DNA from: Helicobacter_D sp964464895 | Lineage (GTDB): Bacteria > Campylobacterota > Campylobacteria > Campylobacterales > Helicobacteraceae | DNA: 64,000 bases | NCBI GenBank assembly: GCA_964464895.1 | Contig: CAYXGY010000005.1 | Coordinates: 1 to 64,000, forward strand | Direction of reading: 5' to 3' | Part shown: positions 7,944-16,378 of the stretch, one piece after another | Layout: every line of letters starts with the position of its first letter | Numbering within the stretch: position 1 is the stretch's first letter | Translations under genes and position numbers: made by a program | The notes under the pieces: generated by a model | Database searches by the model: none | What the model was told of the DNA's origin: nothing | Seen by the model: only the letters and a program-made list of their open reading frames with translations

Positions 7944-8807
7944 TTAAAAAGTAAGGTAATGGCTCAAAAGCTCATTTAAGATTTTGTTTGCTCTAGGATT
8001 TAAGCCTTTAAATTGTTCTAAAATAGAATCTGCTAAGATTTTTGCTTCCCTTTTTGCGTTTTCTAGTCCCAATAAATTGACATAGCTATTTTTCGCGCTG
8101 TCTTGATGTGTGGGCTTGCCAGCTTCTTGGCTGCTTTGTGTCGCGTCAATCATATCATCTCGGATTTGAAAAAACAATCCCAAATCCAATCCTAATTGGT
8201 AAAGAGCCTTGCGGGTTTTCTTGTCGCATTCTGCAAGGATTCCACCCATTTGTAAGCTTGCTGCAATGAGTTTAGCCGTTTTGTTTAAATGGATAACTTT
8301 TAGCTTTTTTAACGGAAGTTGTTGGTTTTCAAAATAGCAATCCAACGCCTGTCCTAACACCATACCATAGATTCCGCCATTATAGCTTAAGCATTGAATC
8401 AACTTGACTTTGGTTTTTGGCTTTAATTTCGCCTTCGTAATGAGATAAAATGCTTGCGTGTTGAGTCCATCACCTACTAGAATCGCGCCCACTTCATCGT
8501 ATTTTGTATGGAGTGTTTGGCAGCCTCTGCGCAAGGAAGCGTTATCCATTGCAGGTAAATCATCGTGAATGAGTGAATAGGTATGCAGAATCTCTAAGGC
8601 AAGTGCAGGGGCGAAAGATTTTTCTAGCATTCTGGGTTTATAGCTTGCGACAATGCTTAGCAGTAGTTTTGGGCGGAATCTCTTGCCTCCATTTTGCACC
8701 ATTTCCCATAGTGCAGTTTCAAAGTAGGGGTGAAAGCTAGTAACCTTTGGGGCTTGTTTGATGAGGTAATGCTCAAATCTATCAAAAACTAAAGGTAGTG
8801 AGTTCAT
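7944..8807 (-). CDS. ispA: (2E,6E)-farnesyl diphosphate synthase (polyprenyl synthetase)
   Basis: The enzyme condenses IPP with DMAPP and GPP to form FPP for quinone and lipid-carrier synthesis. The 287-residue product has the first Asp-rich motif HDDLPAMD at 81-88, with the two-residue PA insertion typical of bacterial FPP synthases, and the second motif DDMID near residue 218. GGKRFRP near residue 41 is the IPP site. Its ATG lies inside the end of the upstream PDZ gene (26-bp overlap), so the two are coupled. The chain length is inferred from the motif pattern. Confidence 0.92.
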   Translation of the reverse strand: MNSLPLVFDRFEHYLIKQAPKVTSFHPYFETALWEMVQNGGKRFRPKLLLSIVASYKPRMLEKSFAPALALEILHTYSLIHDDLPAMDNASLRRGCQTLHTKYDEVGAILVGDGLNTQAFYLITKAKLKPKTKVKLIQCLSYNGGIYGMVLGQALDCYFENQQLPLKKLKVIHLNKTAKLIAASLQMGGILAECDKKTRKALYQLGLDLGLFFQIRDDMIDATQSSQEAGKPTHQDSAKNSYVNLLGLENAKREAKILADSILEQFKGLNPRANKILNELLSHYLTF

Positions 8808-9936
8808 TTAAAAGTCCTCGCATTAGGCTATCTTGTGTCGTTTGCGGACGTGATTTTTGATTGACATTGATAAAGAATTGGAAATCATCACGAGAAATTA
8901 GCCATTTTTGCGTTTTGTCTGGATATTGACCGAGCAAGCGGATAATTGCATCATAGCCCTTAGGCACGGTGTGTTGATTGACACGCAAAACCTTATCCCC
9001 AACCCTCAAACGTTCAAATCCGTCTTTGGCATAAGGTGCAACAGAGGTAACCACGAAGTCGCTATTGACTTCAATCCCAACGCGCCCCAAGAAATCTTCT
9101 TTTAAGAGCATTCCTCCGCGTCTTCTATCTACGCGCACTTGCAGTTCTATGACAGCACCATTCCGCAATACACGCACAGGCACGATTTCTCCCTCTTTTA
9201 AATCAAATACGACACGATTAAAATGTGCCACATTTGGAATCGCTTCGCCATTAACCATCATAATAATGTCGCCATACCTAAAGGGATTGGCAGTGAAAAA
9301 GGGGTCAATGAGATTTACTTCCACTCTGTCATTGTTGTTTTGAAAAACGCGCACACCAATGTCGCCATAATAAATGGAATCACTTTGAATGAAACGTTCT
9401 AGGTAAGCCTTTTCAATAAATGCATTTTTGCCGATTCCGATTCCATAAATGTGGTCGCAAATCGTGCTAATAAGGCTATTTTGAAATGTTGGGGTGTTGA
9501 GTGTTGCAAAATCAATTGGACTTTGCATTCGTGTTTGGATTTTGCCACTTACACCCTCTGTTGGGAGGATACTCGCCATTTCATCTTCTAGGATTTCTTG
9601 GTTAATGGAACGCAAGGAAATTGGCAATAATTTGCTTTTGGATTCTAGCAAATACATTCCCACAAAGGGGTCGTGCTTGAGGATTTTATAACCCTTAGGT
9701 GTGGATTGTGGAGAATAGACAAAGAGGGCGACTTTGGAGGGTGTTAAAGTGTTTTCGGATTCTTTTATGGAATCTCCTAGACGTTTGATAGCGATTCCAT
9801 AAGTATTGCCCACGCGCTCCATTGAGAGATTTGCCTTTTGTCTGCAAGCTTCAAAATCATAAGCAAAAAGAGGCAAACTAAAAAATATTATTCCACACCC
9901 AAAACAGAGCTTTTTAAATTTCGCCAAATCAAACAT
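8782..9936 (-). CDS. Exported PDZ-domain protein (DUF7488-like)
   Basis: A 384-residue protein with an N-terminal signal peptide (hydrophobic segment FGCGIIFFSLPLFA, cleavage expected near residue 25). It continues with a region of unknown fold, then two PDZ-like segments: about 210-275 (FRYGDIIMMVNGEAI) and about 285-345 (LRVGDKVLRVNQHTV). No protease catalytic domain is visible, so it is not a DegP/HtrA protease. It probably binds exposed C-termini of envelope proteins. The ATG overlaps the ybaB stop (TAATG). I recall similar proteins only from epsilonproteobacteria, so the specific role is unknown. Confidence 0.75.
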   Translation of the reverse strand: MFDLAKFKKLCFGCGIIFFSLPLFAYDFEACRQKANLSMERVGNTYGIAIKRLGDSIKESENTLTPSKVALFVYSPQSTPKGYKILKHDPFVGMYLLESKSKLLPISLRSINQEILEDEMASILPTEGVSGKIQTRMQSPIDFATLNTPTFQNSLISTICDHIYGIGIGKNAFIEKAYLERFIQSDSIYYGDIGVRVFQNNNDRVEVNLIDPFFTANPFRYGDIIMMVNGEAIPNVAHFNRVVFDLKEGEIVPVRVLRNGAVIELQVRVDRRRGGMLLKEDFLGRVGIEVNSDFVVTSVAPYAKDGFERLRVGDKVLRVNQHTVPKGYDAIIRLLGQYPDKTQKWLISRDDFQFFINVNQKSRPQTTQDSLMRGLLNELTTFSF

Positions 9937-10247
9937 TATATCCCCTTAAATGGAAAATCTCCTAAATTACCCAACATACCCATTGCCATATTTTTGCGGT
10001 TTGCTTCTATGCTTTTAGAGACATCGTTAAACGCACTCATAAGTAAAATTTGTAAAGATTCCTTATCTTCTAGCAAGGAATCATCAATGTTAATATCAAT
10101 GACTTCTCCCTCGCCATTGGCACTGATACTGACTAGCCCTCCACCGCTTTTGGCGTTAAAAGTCAAGTTTTTGTTCTCTTCTTGCGCTTCTTTTAATTTT
10201 TCTTGTAAGCTGCCGAGTGTTTTGGCAAGCTCTTGTGGGTCAAACAT
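9936..10247 (-). CDS. YbaB/EbfC family nucleoid-associated protein
   Basis: A 103-residue protein with the family layout: an N-terminal helix rich in Gln, Lys and Glu (QELAKTLGSLQEKLKEAQEE), a beta region VSISANGEGEVIDINID, and a helical C-terminus. Members form dimers that bind DNA and may organise the nucleoid. It overlaps the end of panD by 8 bases, the same pairing as in H. pylori, and is coupled to the PDZ gene downstream. Confidence 0.88.
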   Translation of the reverse strand: MFDPQELAKTLGSLQEKLKEAQEENKNLTFNAKSGGGLVSISANGEGEVIDINIDDSLLEDKESLQILLMSAFNDVSKSIEANRKNMAMGMLGNLGDFPFKGI

Positions 10248-10608
10248 TTTTTAACTCCTTTTTGATTGCAATGATTTGATTTTTTTCATCTACTAATACA
10301 ACCTTGGGTGTGTAGTTTAAGAGTTCTTCTTGATTGTATTGTGCATAAGCCATAATGATGATTTTGTCTCCTACTTGCACTTTGCGTGCCGCTGCGCCAT
10401 TTAAACAGATTTCGCCATTTTTGCCTTCTATCACATAGGTAGAGAATCGCTCTCCATTATTGATATTGACAATATCTACTTTTTGTCCCTCCCTAAGCTC
10501 GGCGGCTTTGATAAGTTCAATATCAATCGTGATAGAGCCTACATAATTTAGATTGGCATCACTCACGCTTGCGCGGTGGATTTTGCTGTATAACATTGTT
10601 AAATTCAA
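10240..10608 (-). CDS. panD: Aspartate 1-decarboxylase precursor
   Basis: PanD makes beta-alanine for pantothenate and CoA. The precursor self-cleaves to create a pyruvoyl group. The 122-residue product has SKIHRASVSDANLNYVGSI with the Gly-Ser cleavage pair (about residues 28-29), and NNGERFSTYVI and CLNGAAARKVQVGD. I keep the TTG at 10608 because AGGA lies 8 bases upstream and the family often has a few residues before MLYSKIHRA. The ATG at 10596 lacks a close ribosome binding site. It heads the long minus-strand run, with about 100 bases of promoter region before it. coaE near 47.6 kb acts in the same CoA pathway. Confidence 0.95.
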   Translation of the reverse strand: MNLTMLYSKIHRASVSDANLNYVGSITIDIELIKAAELREGQKVDIVNINNGERFSTYVIEGKNGEICLNGAAARKVQVGDKIIIMAYAQYNQEELLNYTPKVVLVDEKNQIIAIKKELKNV

Positions 10609-10714
10609 TCTAGCTATCCTTAAAGAATTTTCAAAATTTTAAGCCTTTGTAAATTTTAAGAATTTTAACACATTTTACGCAAAATAAAACTTCCTTACCA
10701 AGAATTTTGGATTC

Positions 10715-11275
10715 TTATAAATCCAAAAGTGCATAAAGTGGAGTGACTTTGCGTAAATTTTCTGCACCCTTTAGAGATTCAAGATTTAAGATAAAGCAAG
10801 CCTCTATGCAGTTTGCTCCTGCTTGTTTGATAAGATTGGCTGCGGCGATTGCAGTGCCGCCTGTGGCAATCAAATCATCTACTAAAAGCACATTTGGTGT
10901 TGATTTGCTAGAATTTTTAAAGGCATCAATATGGATTTCAATTTCGCTAAAGCCATATTCCAAAGAATATTTTTCGGAAATAGTTGTATAAGGGAGTTTG
11001 CCCTTTTTGCGAATAGGAACGAATCCGACACCTAATGCAAAAGCTAGAGCAGCACCAAAGATGAAGCCGCGACTTTCGATTCCAGCGATAAAATCAACGC
11101 TTAAAGGTTCGTAATGCGCTTTGAGATGAGAGATAGTCAGCGCAAAAGCCTGTGAATTGTTCAGAAGCGTTGTAATGTCATAAAACAAGATTCCTTGTTG
11201 TGGATAATCTGGAATCGTGCGAATAGAGTTAAGCAGAATTTTTTTTTGTTCTTGACTTAGTTGATTTGTTGGCAT
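10715..11275 (-). CDS. apt: Adenine phosphoribosyltransferase
   Basis: The enzyme salvages adenine to AMP with PRPP. The 186-residue product has the PRPP-binding loop VLLVDDLIATGGTAIAA and the upstream FIAGIESRGFIFG typical of Apt. The start at 11275 (MPTNQ) is chosen over a TTG at 11293 because AAGGA lies 5 bases before this ATG. It stands alone on the minus strand, with its promoter in the region shared with the divergent SNase-like gene. Confidence 0.95.
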   Translation of the reverse strand: MPTNQLSQEQKKILLNSIRTIPDYPQQGILFYDITTLLNNSQAFALTISHLKAHYEPLSVDFIAGIESRGFIFGAALAFALGVGFVPIRKKGKLPYTTISEKYSLEYGFSEIEIHIDAFKNSSKSTPNVLLVDDLIATGGTAIAAANLIKQAGANCIEACFILNLESLKGAENLRKVTPLYALLDL

Positions 11276-11394
11276 ATTTTTCCTTAAACTCAAAATTTGC
11301 AGAATCTTAACGCGTTTTGTGTGATTGTGTCAAGATTGTTGCGTTTTTTATTGGGTTAAAATTTGATAAAAAGCAGAAGTTTGCTACAATTTCA

Positions 11395-11400
11395 GGCAGA
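11395..11400 (+). promoter_or_regulatory. Sigma70-type -10 box (TACAAT)
   Basis: TACAAT about 105 bases before the 21-codon ORF and 180 bases before the SNase-like gene. Together with the AT-rich sequence before it, this is a plausible promoter for the plus-strand genes. Confidence 0.35.
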
Positions 11401-11505
11401 AATCAAAAGAGAGAATGTGTGTGATTGGAAAAAAATTTCAAATCCACAACGAAAACCAAAAAGAAAAAGTAGGCATGCACTATGTTAAATAAAAGGGAGT
11501 AGCCA

Positions 11506-11571
11506 ATGGCAATAATAATGGAAAAAGATGTCTTGCTAGAATTTGCGCATATGAGGAGATTCGTCGTATAA
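11506..11571 (+). CDS. Possible 21-residue leader peptide
   Basis: The ORF encodes MAIIMEKDVLLEFAHMRRFVV and ends 9 bases before the SNase-like ATG. AAGGGAG lies six bases before its ATG, which is a strong ribosome binding site for such a short ORF. The peptide has no run of a single amino acid that would suggest attenuation. It may be an upstream ORF coupled to the next gene, or chance. Confidence 0.3.
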   Translation: MAIIMEKDVLLEFAHMRRFVV

Positions 11572-11580
11572 GGAATAAAT

Positions 11581-12192
11581 ATGAGTACCAAACTGATAGA
11601 ATTGATTAGGCAGGTTTTTGACAAAGTTTGGGTATCAGAAAAGCCATTCAAAAATCTTTTTATAGTTAGCTTAGGCGTGTGCTTAGTTGGTTTGGAACTT
11701 TTTGCCTTTGCGACCCCTCCAATTAACAGACAAGCGATTGTGAAGCATATTTTCGCCCCTACGCTCTTTAGCGTATATAGCAAGGATTATGGTATGCTTT
11801 ATTGCCAACTTTATGGTATAGCAGGTGTGAGCAAGAGCTTCAAAAACGACACTTGCGAAGTGGATAAAAGAGCGGTAAAAGAAATGCGTCATTTTGCAAT
11901 GCAATACACGCGCAATAAGATTTTTCTAGAAGAACAATATCGTTTAGGGTATAAAAGTGGTTGGTGTTTTTTGCAGCGCGGAGGGAATCTCTTTAATGCC
12001 GAGCTTGTACGTGATGGTTATGCAGTCGTGCAGTATTTTGATATTACAGAATCTGCGGTATTGGCAGATTTGGAGGTTTTAGAGAGTATTGCCAAAGCCG
12101 AGAAACGCGGATTGTGGAAAGAGTGGGGCAAGGAAATGGAATGCCTGAAGAAAACCTTGCAAGAAATCGCGAAAGAAACATTGAGTGAGTAG
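11581..12192 (+). CDS. Degenerate SNase-like (thermonuclease fold) membrane-anchored protein
   Basis: A 203-residue protein with an N-terminal hydrophobic segment (LFIVSLGVCLVGLELFAFA, about residues 22-40) and a C-terminal half resembling staphylococcal nuclease repeats, with 'LFNAELVRDGYAVVQYF' and 'AEKRGLWKEWG' matching the end of the fold. The usual catalytic RLxGIDxPE block is replaced by YCQLYGIAGVSKSF, so nuclease activity is doubtful. AAGGAATAAAT precedes the ATG. It is more likely a binding or structural derivative than an active thermonuclease. Confidence 0.6.
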   Translation: MSTKLIELIRQVFDKVWVSEKPFKNLFIVSLGVCLVGLELFAFATPPINRQAIVKHIFAPTLFSVYSKDYGMLYCQLYGIAGVSKSFKNDTCEVDKRAVKEMRHFAMQYTRNKIFLEEQYRLGYKSGWCFLQRGGNLFNAELVRDGYAVVQYFDITESAVLADLEVLESIAKAEKRGLWKEWGKEMECLKKTLQEIAKETLSE

Positions 12193-12325
12193 GGGTTATG
12201 AAATCTATGGGAATAAATCATCAAGAAAGTTTGCAAGTGGCTTCTTACCAAAGACGCAAAAGAACTTTTGGTATAATGCAAGACAGATTGAGGGAATCCC
12301 TATTGAAATCATCTCTAGGATTAAA

Positions 12326-12955
12326 ATGCTTTTGACGAGTTTGTATATTATAGGAATCACCGCAGAGGGAATGAGTGGGGCATTGGCAGCGGGGAGGCAT
12401 AATATGGATTGGTTTGGCGTGGTATTTATTGCTTGCGTAACTGCTATTGGCGGAGGTTCAATCCGTGATGTACTCTTTGGGCATTATCCCTTGACTTGGG
12501 TAGCACACCCAGAATACTTAGCGATTGTGTGTTTTGTGGCAATTTTAACGACAAAGATTCCTTATTTTGTCGCTAGATTCGAGCGAACCTTTTTAGTGCT
12601 AGACGCAATGGGGCTTGCAGTTTTTAGTGTGATTGGTGCGCGCGTGGGATTGGATTTGCATCCAAGTGGAGCAATGGCAGTAACAGGCGCAGTGATTACA
12701 GGTGTTTTTGGGGGCATTTTGCGGGATATTTTTTGTGCGCGGATTCCCTTAGTGTTTCAAAAAGAGCTTTATGCTAGTATCTCTTTGCTTGTGGGTAGCC
12801 TGTATGTTCTTTGTGATTGGATTCATACGAAATATTTTGAGCTCAACCCTAATCTTATCATTATTGCTTGCTTGTCTGTTGGCTTTATTGCGCGTTTGGT
12901 TGCGATTCGTTATCATCTCGGCTTGCCAACTTTTAAATACGCACCCAAACCCTAA
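12326..12955 (+). CDS. Trimeric intracellular cation channel family protein (YicG/UPF0126)
   Basis: A 209-residue inner-membrane protein with about seven hydrophobic segments and the two glycine-rich blocks of the TRIC/UPF0126 family: AIGGGSIRDVLFGHYPLTWV and GVFGGILRDIFCARIPLVF. Prokaryotic TRIC proteins conduct K+/Na+; some have been linked to glycine movement. The start at 12326 is chosen because AGGA lies five bases upstream and the ATG opens the first membrane helix. An upstream in-frame start at 12185 would add 47 non-family residues overlapping the previous gene. Confidence 0.87.
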   Translation: MLLTSLYIIGITAEGMSGALAAGRHNMDWFGVVFIACVTAIGGGSIRDVLFGHYPLTWVAHPEYLAIVCFVAILTTKIPYFVARFERTFLVLDAMGLAVFSVIGARVGLDLHPSGAMAVTGAVITGVFGGILRDIFCARIPLVFQKELYASISLLVGSLYVLCDWIHTKYFELNPNLIIIACLSVGFIARLVAIRYHLGLPTFKYAPKP

Positions 12956-12981
12956 TGGAATCTTAAGCCCATAAAGAGAAT

Positions 12982-13701
12982 TTATAATCTTTTAGCAATA
13001 AAAAGAGTGCAGACATTTGCAGAAAATGCTTTGGTATAAAGAGGCATAAATCCTGCTTCTCGTAGCTCTGCATTGAGTTTGTCAGCGGTTAAAAATTCTT
13101 CAATGGAATCAGGCAAATAACGATAGGCACGATAATTTTTTGAAACAAGTCCGCCAATAAAGGGTAAAATGTTTTTGGTATAAAATCCCATTAGTCGCTC
13201 TGCAAATGAGGGATTCTCACATTTGGTAAATTCTAAAACAACTAAGATTCCACCTTGTCTAATCACTCTTGCAAATTCTATCAATGCGTCTTTCCTTTCT
13301 ACTACATTGCGGATTCCATAGGCGATACTCAAAATATCCTTGCTCGTATTGTCTAAGGGAAGCTTGGTTGCCTCGCATTGCACAAATTCAACCTTAGGAA
13401 GTTTTTTGCGTGCGACATTGAGCATACCTTCACTTGGGTCAAGCCCCACAATGCTTTGGATTTGCACATTTTCTTTTTGTGCGTTTTTATACCAATGGTT
13501 TATCATATCTCCTGTACCACAGGCAACATCGGCAATTTGCAAATTATTTAAGGCTTCTTTGGGTAAATTATTAAAAGCGAGTTTGCAGGCTTTTTGTCTC
13601 CAAGCAATGTCTATCCCGCAACTCATTACGCGATTGGCTAAATCATAACTTCCTGCAATGTCATCAAACATTGCAATGATTTCTTGTTGCTTGTTTTGCA
13701 T
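12982..13701 (-). CDS. ubiE: Demethylmenaquinone methyltransferase UbiE/MenG
   Basis: The enzyme methylates demethylmenaquinone with SAM, giving the main respiratory quinone. The 239-residue product has FDDIAGSYDLANRVMSCGID, the UbiE signature, motif I ADVACGTGDMI and the second signature YRYLPDSIEEF. Its ATG directly follows the argH stop (TAA-ATG). It lies in a minus-strand group hemJ-argH-ubiE that mixes heme, arginine and quinone functions. Confidence 0.95.
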   Translation of the reverse strand: MQNKQQEIIAMFDDIAGSYDLANRVMSCGIDIAWRQKACKLAFNNLPKEALNNLQIADVACGTGDMINHWYKNAQKENVQIQSIVGLDPSEGMLNVARKKLPKVEFVQCEATKLPLDNTSKDILSIAYGIRNVVERKDALIEFARVIRQGGILVVLEFTKCENPSFAERLMGFYTKNILPFIGGLVSKNYRAYRYLPDSIEEFLTADKLNAELREAGFMPLYTKAFSANVCTLFIAKRL

Positions 13702-15123
13702 TTAGGATTCCTTGCTACTCTCTTGTAAAGAGGCTTTTGCAAGCTTTAACCAAGCCTCTAGGCTTTCAATTTGCGTGTGGGTTGCTTGTGTGGAAGTGCC
13801 TCCATAAGAATTGCGGCTATTCATAGATTTTTCCAAATCTAAACTTTGGTGTGCATTTGGTGGAATGCTAGAATCCACACTGCATAATTCCTGTTGTGTC
13901 AATTCGCTTAAGTCTTTGCCCAAAGATTCTGCATAGGCGACTGCCTTGCCTGTAATATGGTGTGCCTCCCTGAAAGGAATCCCGCAATTTTGCACCAAAA
14001 AATCCGCAAGGTCTGTTGCGCTCAAATGCCCTTTTTTGCAGGCTTGCAACATAGAATCTGTGTGGATTGTCATCGTTTTGAGAGCATCATTAAGGATTCT
14101 TAGGCAAATTTCTAAAGTCTCAAAACTATCAAACACCCCCTCCTTATCCTCTTGTGTGTCCTTATTGTAAGCGAGTGGCAAGCCTTTCATTACAACTAAA
14201 AGAGAGACGAGATTACCATAGATGCGCCCACTTTTACCACGCAAAAGTTCAGGGACATCGGGGTTCTTTTTCTGTGGCATAATAGAGCTTCCCGTAGAAT
14301 ACGCATCACTTAGAGTGATGAATCTAAATTCATAACTGCTCCAGAGCACAAGCTCTTCTGCAAGCCTTGAAATGTGCATTGCAATCATACTGCAATCATA
14401 GAGAAAATCTAGCGCGAAATCCCTATCACTTACGGAATCCGTTGCATTTAAAGTCGGAGCAAGGAAGCCTAAAGACTTTGCGCTAAAGAATCTGTCCGTC
14501 TTGTAAGGAGTGCCCGCAAGCGCAGCTGCACCTAAAGGACAAAAGTTATTGCGCTTAAAAGAGGATTCTAGCCTCTCAAAATCTCGCACAAACATACTCA
14601 CATAGGCACACATTAGAAAGCCAAAATTGACAGGCTGTGCGTGTTGTAAATGGGTCATACCCGGCAAAATGGTGCGTGTATGGTGCGTTGCGATTCCTAA
14701 TAATGTCGTCATTAATTCCAAAAGAAGCACGCGAATCGTGCGATTGGAATCTAGCACAAAAAGCCTAAAATCAAGTGCAACTTGGTCATTCCGACTACGT
14801 GCAGTGTGGAGTTTCTTGCCCACTTCACCGATGAGTTGCGTTAGGCGCGATTCCACTGCCATATGAATATCCTCATCACGCAATACAAATGCAAAAGCCC
14901 CTTGCTCTATCTCGGCTTTTACTCGCTCTAATCCCTCGCAAATTTTTTCGGCTTCCTCTTCGGTTAGGATTCCACAGGTTGCGAGCATTTTGGCATGGAC
15001 TTGCGAGCCTAAAATATCTTGCTTGTAGAGTTTTTTATCAAAGGGCAAGGAAGCGTTAAATTGGTCTAAAATTTCTGCTGCACTGACACTAAACCTCCCA
15101 CCCCAAAGTTTTTTGTTTTCCAT
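13702..15123 (-). CDS. argH: Argininosuccinate lyase
   Basis: The last step of arginine synthesis, splitting argininosuccinate to arginine and fumarate. The 473-residue product starts ENKKLWGGRFS and has the fumarase/ASL-family signature GSSIMPQKKNPDVPELLRG, plus HLQHAQPVNF with the catalytic His. H. pylori lacks this gene, so its presence indicates a Helicobacter with arginine synthesis. It lies 9 bases after hemJ and directly abuts ubiE. Confidence 0.97.
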   Translation of the reverse strand: MENKKLWGGRFSVSAAEILDQFNASLPFDKKLYKQDILGSQVHAKMLATCGILTEEEAEKICEGLERVKAEIEQGAFAFVLRDEDIHMAVESRLTQLIGEVGKKLHTARSRNDQVALDFRLFVLDSNRTIRVLLLELMTTLLGIATHHTRTILPGMTHLQHAQPVNFGFLMCAYVSMFVRDFERLESSFKRNNFCPLGAAALAGTPYKTDRFFSAKSLGFLAPTLNATDSVSDRDFALDFLYDCSMIAMHISRLAEELVLWSSYEFRFITLSDAYSTGSSIMPQKKNPDVPELLRGKSGRIYGNLVSLLVVMKGLPLAYNKDTQEDKEGVFDSFETLEICLRILNDALKTMTIHTDSMLQACKKGHLSATDLADFLVQNCGIPFREAHHITGKAVAYAESLGKDLSELTQQELCSVDSSIPPNAHQSLDLEKSMNSRNSYGGTSTQATHTQIESLEAWLKLAKASLQESSKES

Positions 15124-15132
15124 TATTTGCCT

Positions 15133-15561
15133 TTAGAAAGGTTTGAGAATTACTAAAATTGAAATTGCGATAATTGCAAGGGTTGGCACTTCATTATAGG
15201 CGCGGAAAAATTTGCCACTTTTAAAGCAGCGATTTTCTCTAAAAGCAATCAAAAAATGATACAAACTATAATGATAAGCTACCAAGAGCACGATAATAAG
15301 AATCTTAGCGTGTAGCCAACCTCCTGTAAGCCAAGAGGGTTCTAATGCGATGAGCCATATACCAGAGATGAGAGTGCAAAGAATCGCAGGATAGCCAATG
15401 AATTTGAAGAGTTTTTCTTCTTGAATCTTGACAACTTCTACAAACCCAGCATTCTCTAAATGCTCTGCGTGATACACATACAAGCGCGGGAGATAAAATA
15501 GCATCGCCATCCACGATACAAACGCCACAATATGAAAAATCTTCACATATAAATAAGTCAT
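15133..15561 (-). CDS. hemJ: Protoporphyrinogen IX oxidase HemJ (UPF0093)
   Basis: A 142-residue membrane protein with four hydrophobic segments. It oxidises protoporphyrinogen IX to protoporphyrin IX in heme synthesis. Conserved features include KIFHIVAFVSWMAMLFYLPRLYVYH near the N-terminus, with the essential His and Arg, and GGWLHAKILIIVLLVAYHY. The start ATG has AAGGG six bases upstream. It is the first gene of the hemJ-argH-ubiE group. Confidence 0.92.
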   Translation of the reverse strand: MTYLYVKIFHIVAFVSWMAMLFYLPRLYVYHAEHLENAGFVEVVKIQEEKLFKFIGYPAILCTLISGIWLIALEPSWLTGGWLHAKILIIVLLVAYHYSLYHFLIAFRENRCFKSGKFFRAYNEVPTLAIIAISILVILKPF

Positions 15562-15644
15562 AGATTGCCCTTTTTGAAGTTATAAAACTCAAAATTGTAG
15601 CAAAACAGACTTAAAGTTGTGCGAAAAATTAATTGTCTTTTTTG

Positions 15645-15650
15645 TATAAT
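15645..15650 (+). promoter_or_regulatory. Sigma70-type -10 box for the amino-acid ABC operon
   Basis: A perfect TATAAT in TTTTTTGTATAATCC, about 49 bases before the TTG start of the first permease gene. It would drive the whole plus-strand run including the inserted R-M genes. Confidence 0.55.
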
Positions 15651-15698
15651 CCACACAAAACTCTAAAAAAGATTTCTATGGTTAAATGAGGATTTGGT

Positions 15699-16370
15699 TT
15701 GCACGCGTTGTTTTTGAATCTTGATTTTGTTTTTATTAAAAATGCGATTCCGACTTTTATCAAGGCTTTGTGGCTCACATTGCACTTGTCATTCTTTGGA
15801 ATCGTATTTTCTGTGATTTTGGGATTCTTGATTGCTTTGGTGCAATACTATAAACTGCGCTTTTTGACTACACTTACGCAAGGTTATATTGAGCTTTCGC
15901 GCAATACTCCCTTGCTCATTCAACTTTTCTTTTTGTATTATGGATTGACGCAAGTAGGATTGAGATTGGAGGGCTATACTTGTGCTCTTTTAGGGGTTGT
16001 ATTCTTGGGTGGGAGTTATATGGCGGAATCTTTTCGTGCGGGATTGGAATCTGTTGGCAAGATTCAACTAGAATCGGGGCGGAGTTTGGGGCTTAATGAG
16101 CTACAACTCGTGCTTTTTGTCGTGTTGCCTCAAAGTCTAATGGTGAGCCTGCCCTACATTGGCGCAAATGCGATTTTTTTACTTAAAGAAACTTCGGTAG
16201 TGAGTGCGATTGCGCTTGCAGATGTGCTGTATGTAACCAAAGATTTAATCGGTAGTTATTACAAAACCAATGAGACTTTATTGCTTCTTGTGCTTTGTTA
16301 TTTGGTTGTGCTTTTGCCTCTGTCTGTGGCATTTTCGTTGCTAGAACGACATTATAAGCGGTTTGTTTAG
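15699..16370 (+). CDS. glnP: Amino-acid ABC transporter permease (GlnP/HisM family)
   Basis: A 223-residue inner-membrane protein with about five hydrophobic helices. It carries the EAA loop characteristic of polar amino-acid permeases (LESGRSLGLNELQLVLFVVLPQ) and the N-terminal ELSRNTPLLIQLFF motif. It would form a heterodimer with the permease at 18193 and be energised by the ATPase at 18861. The start is TTG, with GAGGA six bases upstream. Unusually, a two-gene R-M module separates it from its partner permease. No solute-binding protein gene is nearby, so the substrate (glutamine or another polar amino acid) is inferred from family. Confidence 0.9.
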   Translation: MHALFLNLDFVFIKNAIPTFIKALWLTLHLSFFGIVFSVILGFLIALVQYYKLRFLTTLTQGYIELSRNTPLLIQLFFLYYGLTQVGLRLEGYTCALLGVVFLGGSYMAESFRAGLESVGKIQLESGRSLGLNELQLVLFVVLPQSLMVSLPYIGANAIFLLKETSVVSAIALADVLYVTKDLIGSYYKTNETLLLLVLCYLVVLLPLSVAFSLLERHYKRFV

Positions 16371-16378
16371 GGGAAGAT

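Larger units (their letters stand above)
11276..11580. other. Intergenic region with divergent promoters
   Basis: About 305 bases between apt (minus) and the SNase-like gene (plus). They contain a TACAAT -10 box for the plus strand at 11395-11400, a 25-codon ORF without convincing support near 11414, and a 21-codon ORF with a good ribosome binding site at 11506. I see no strong terminator. Confidence 0.5.

Noticed and set aside
11414..11491. 25-codon ORF upstream of the SNase-like gene
   Set aside because: It has only a weak ribosome binding site and random-looking composition, unlike the neighbouring 21-codon ORF.
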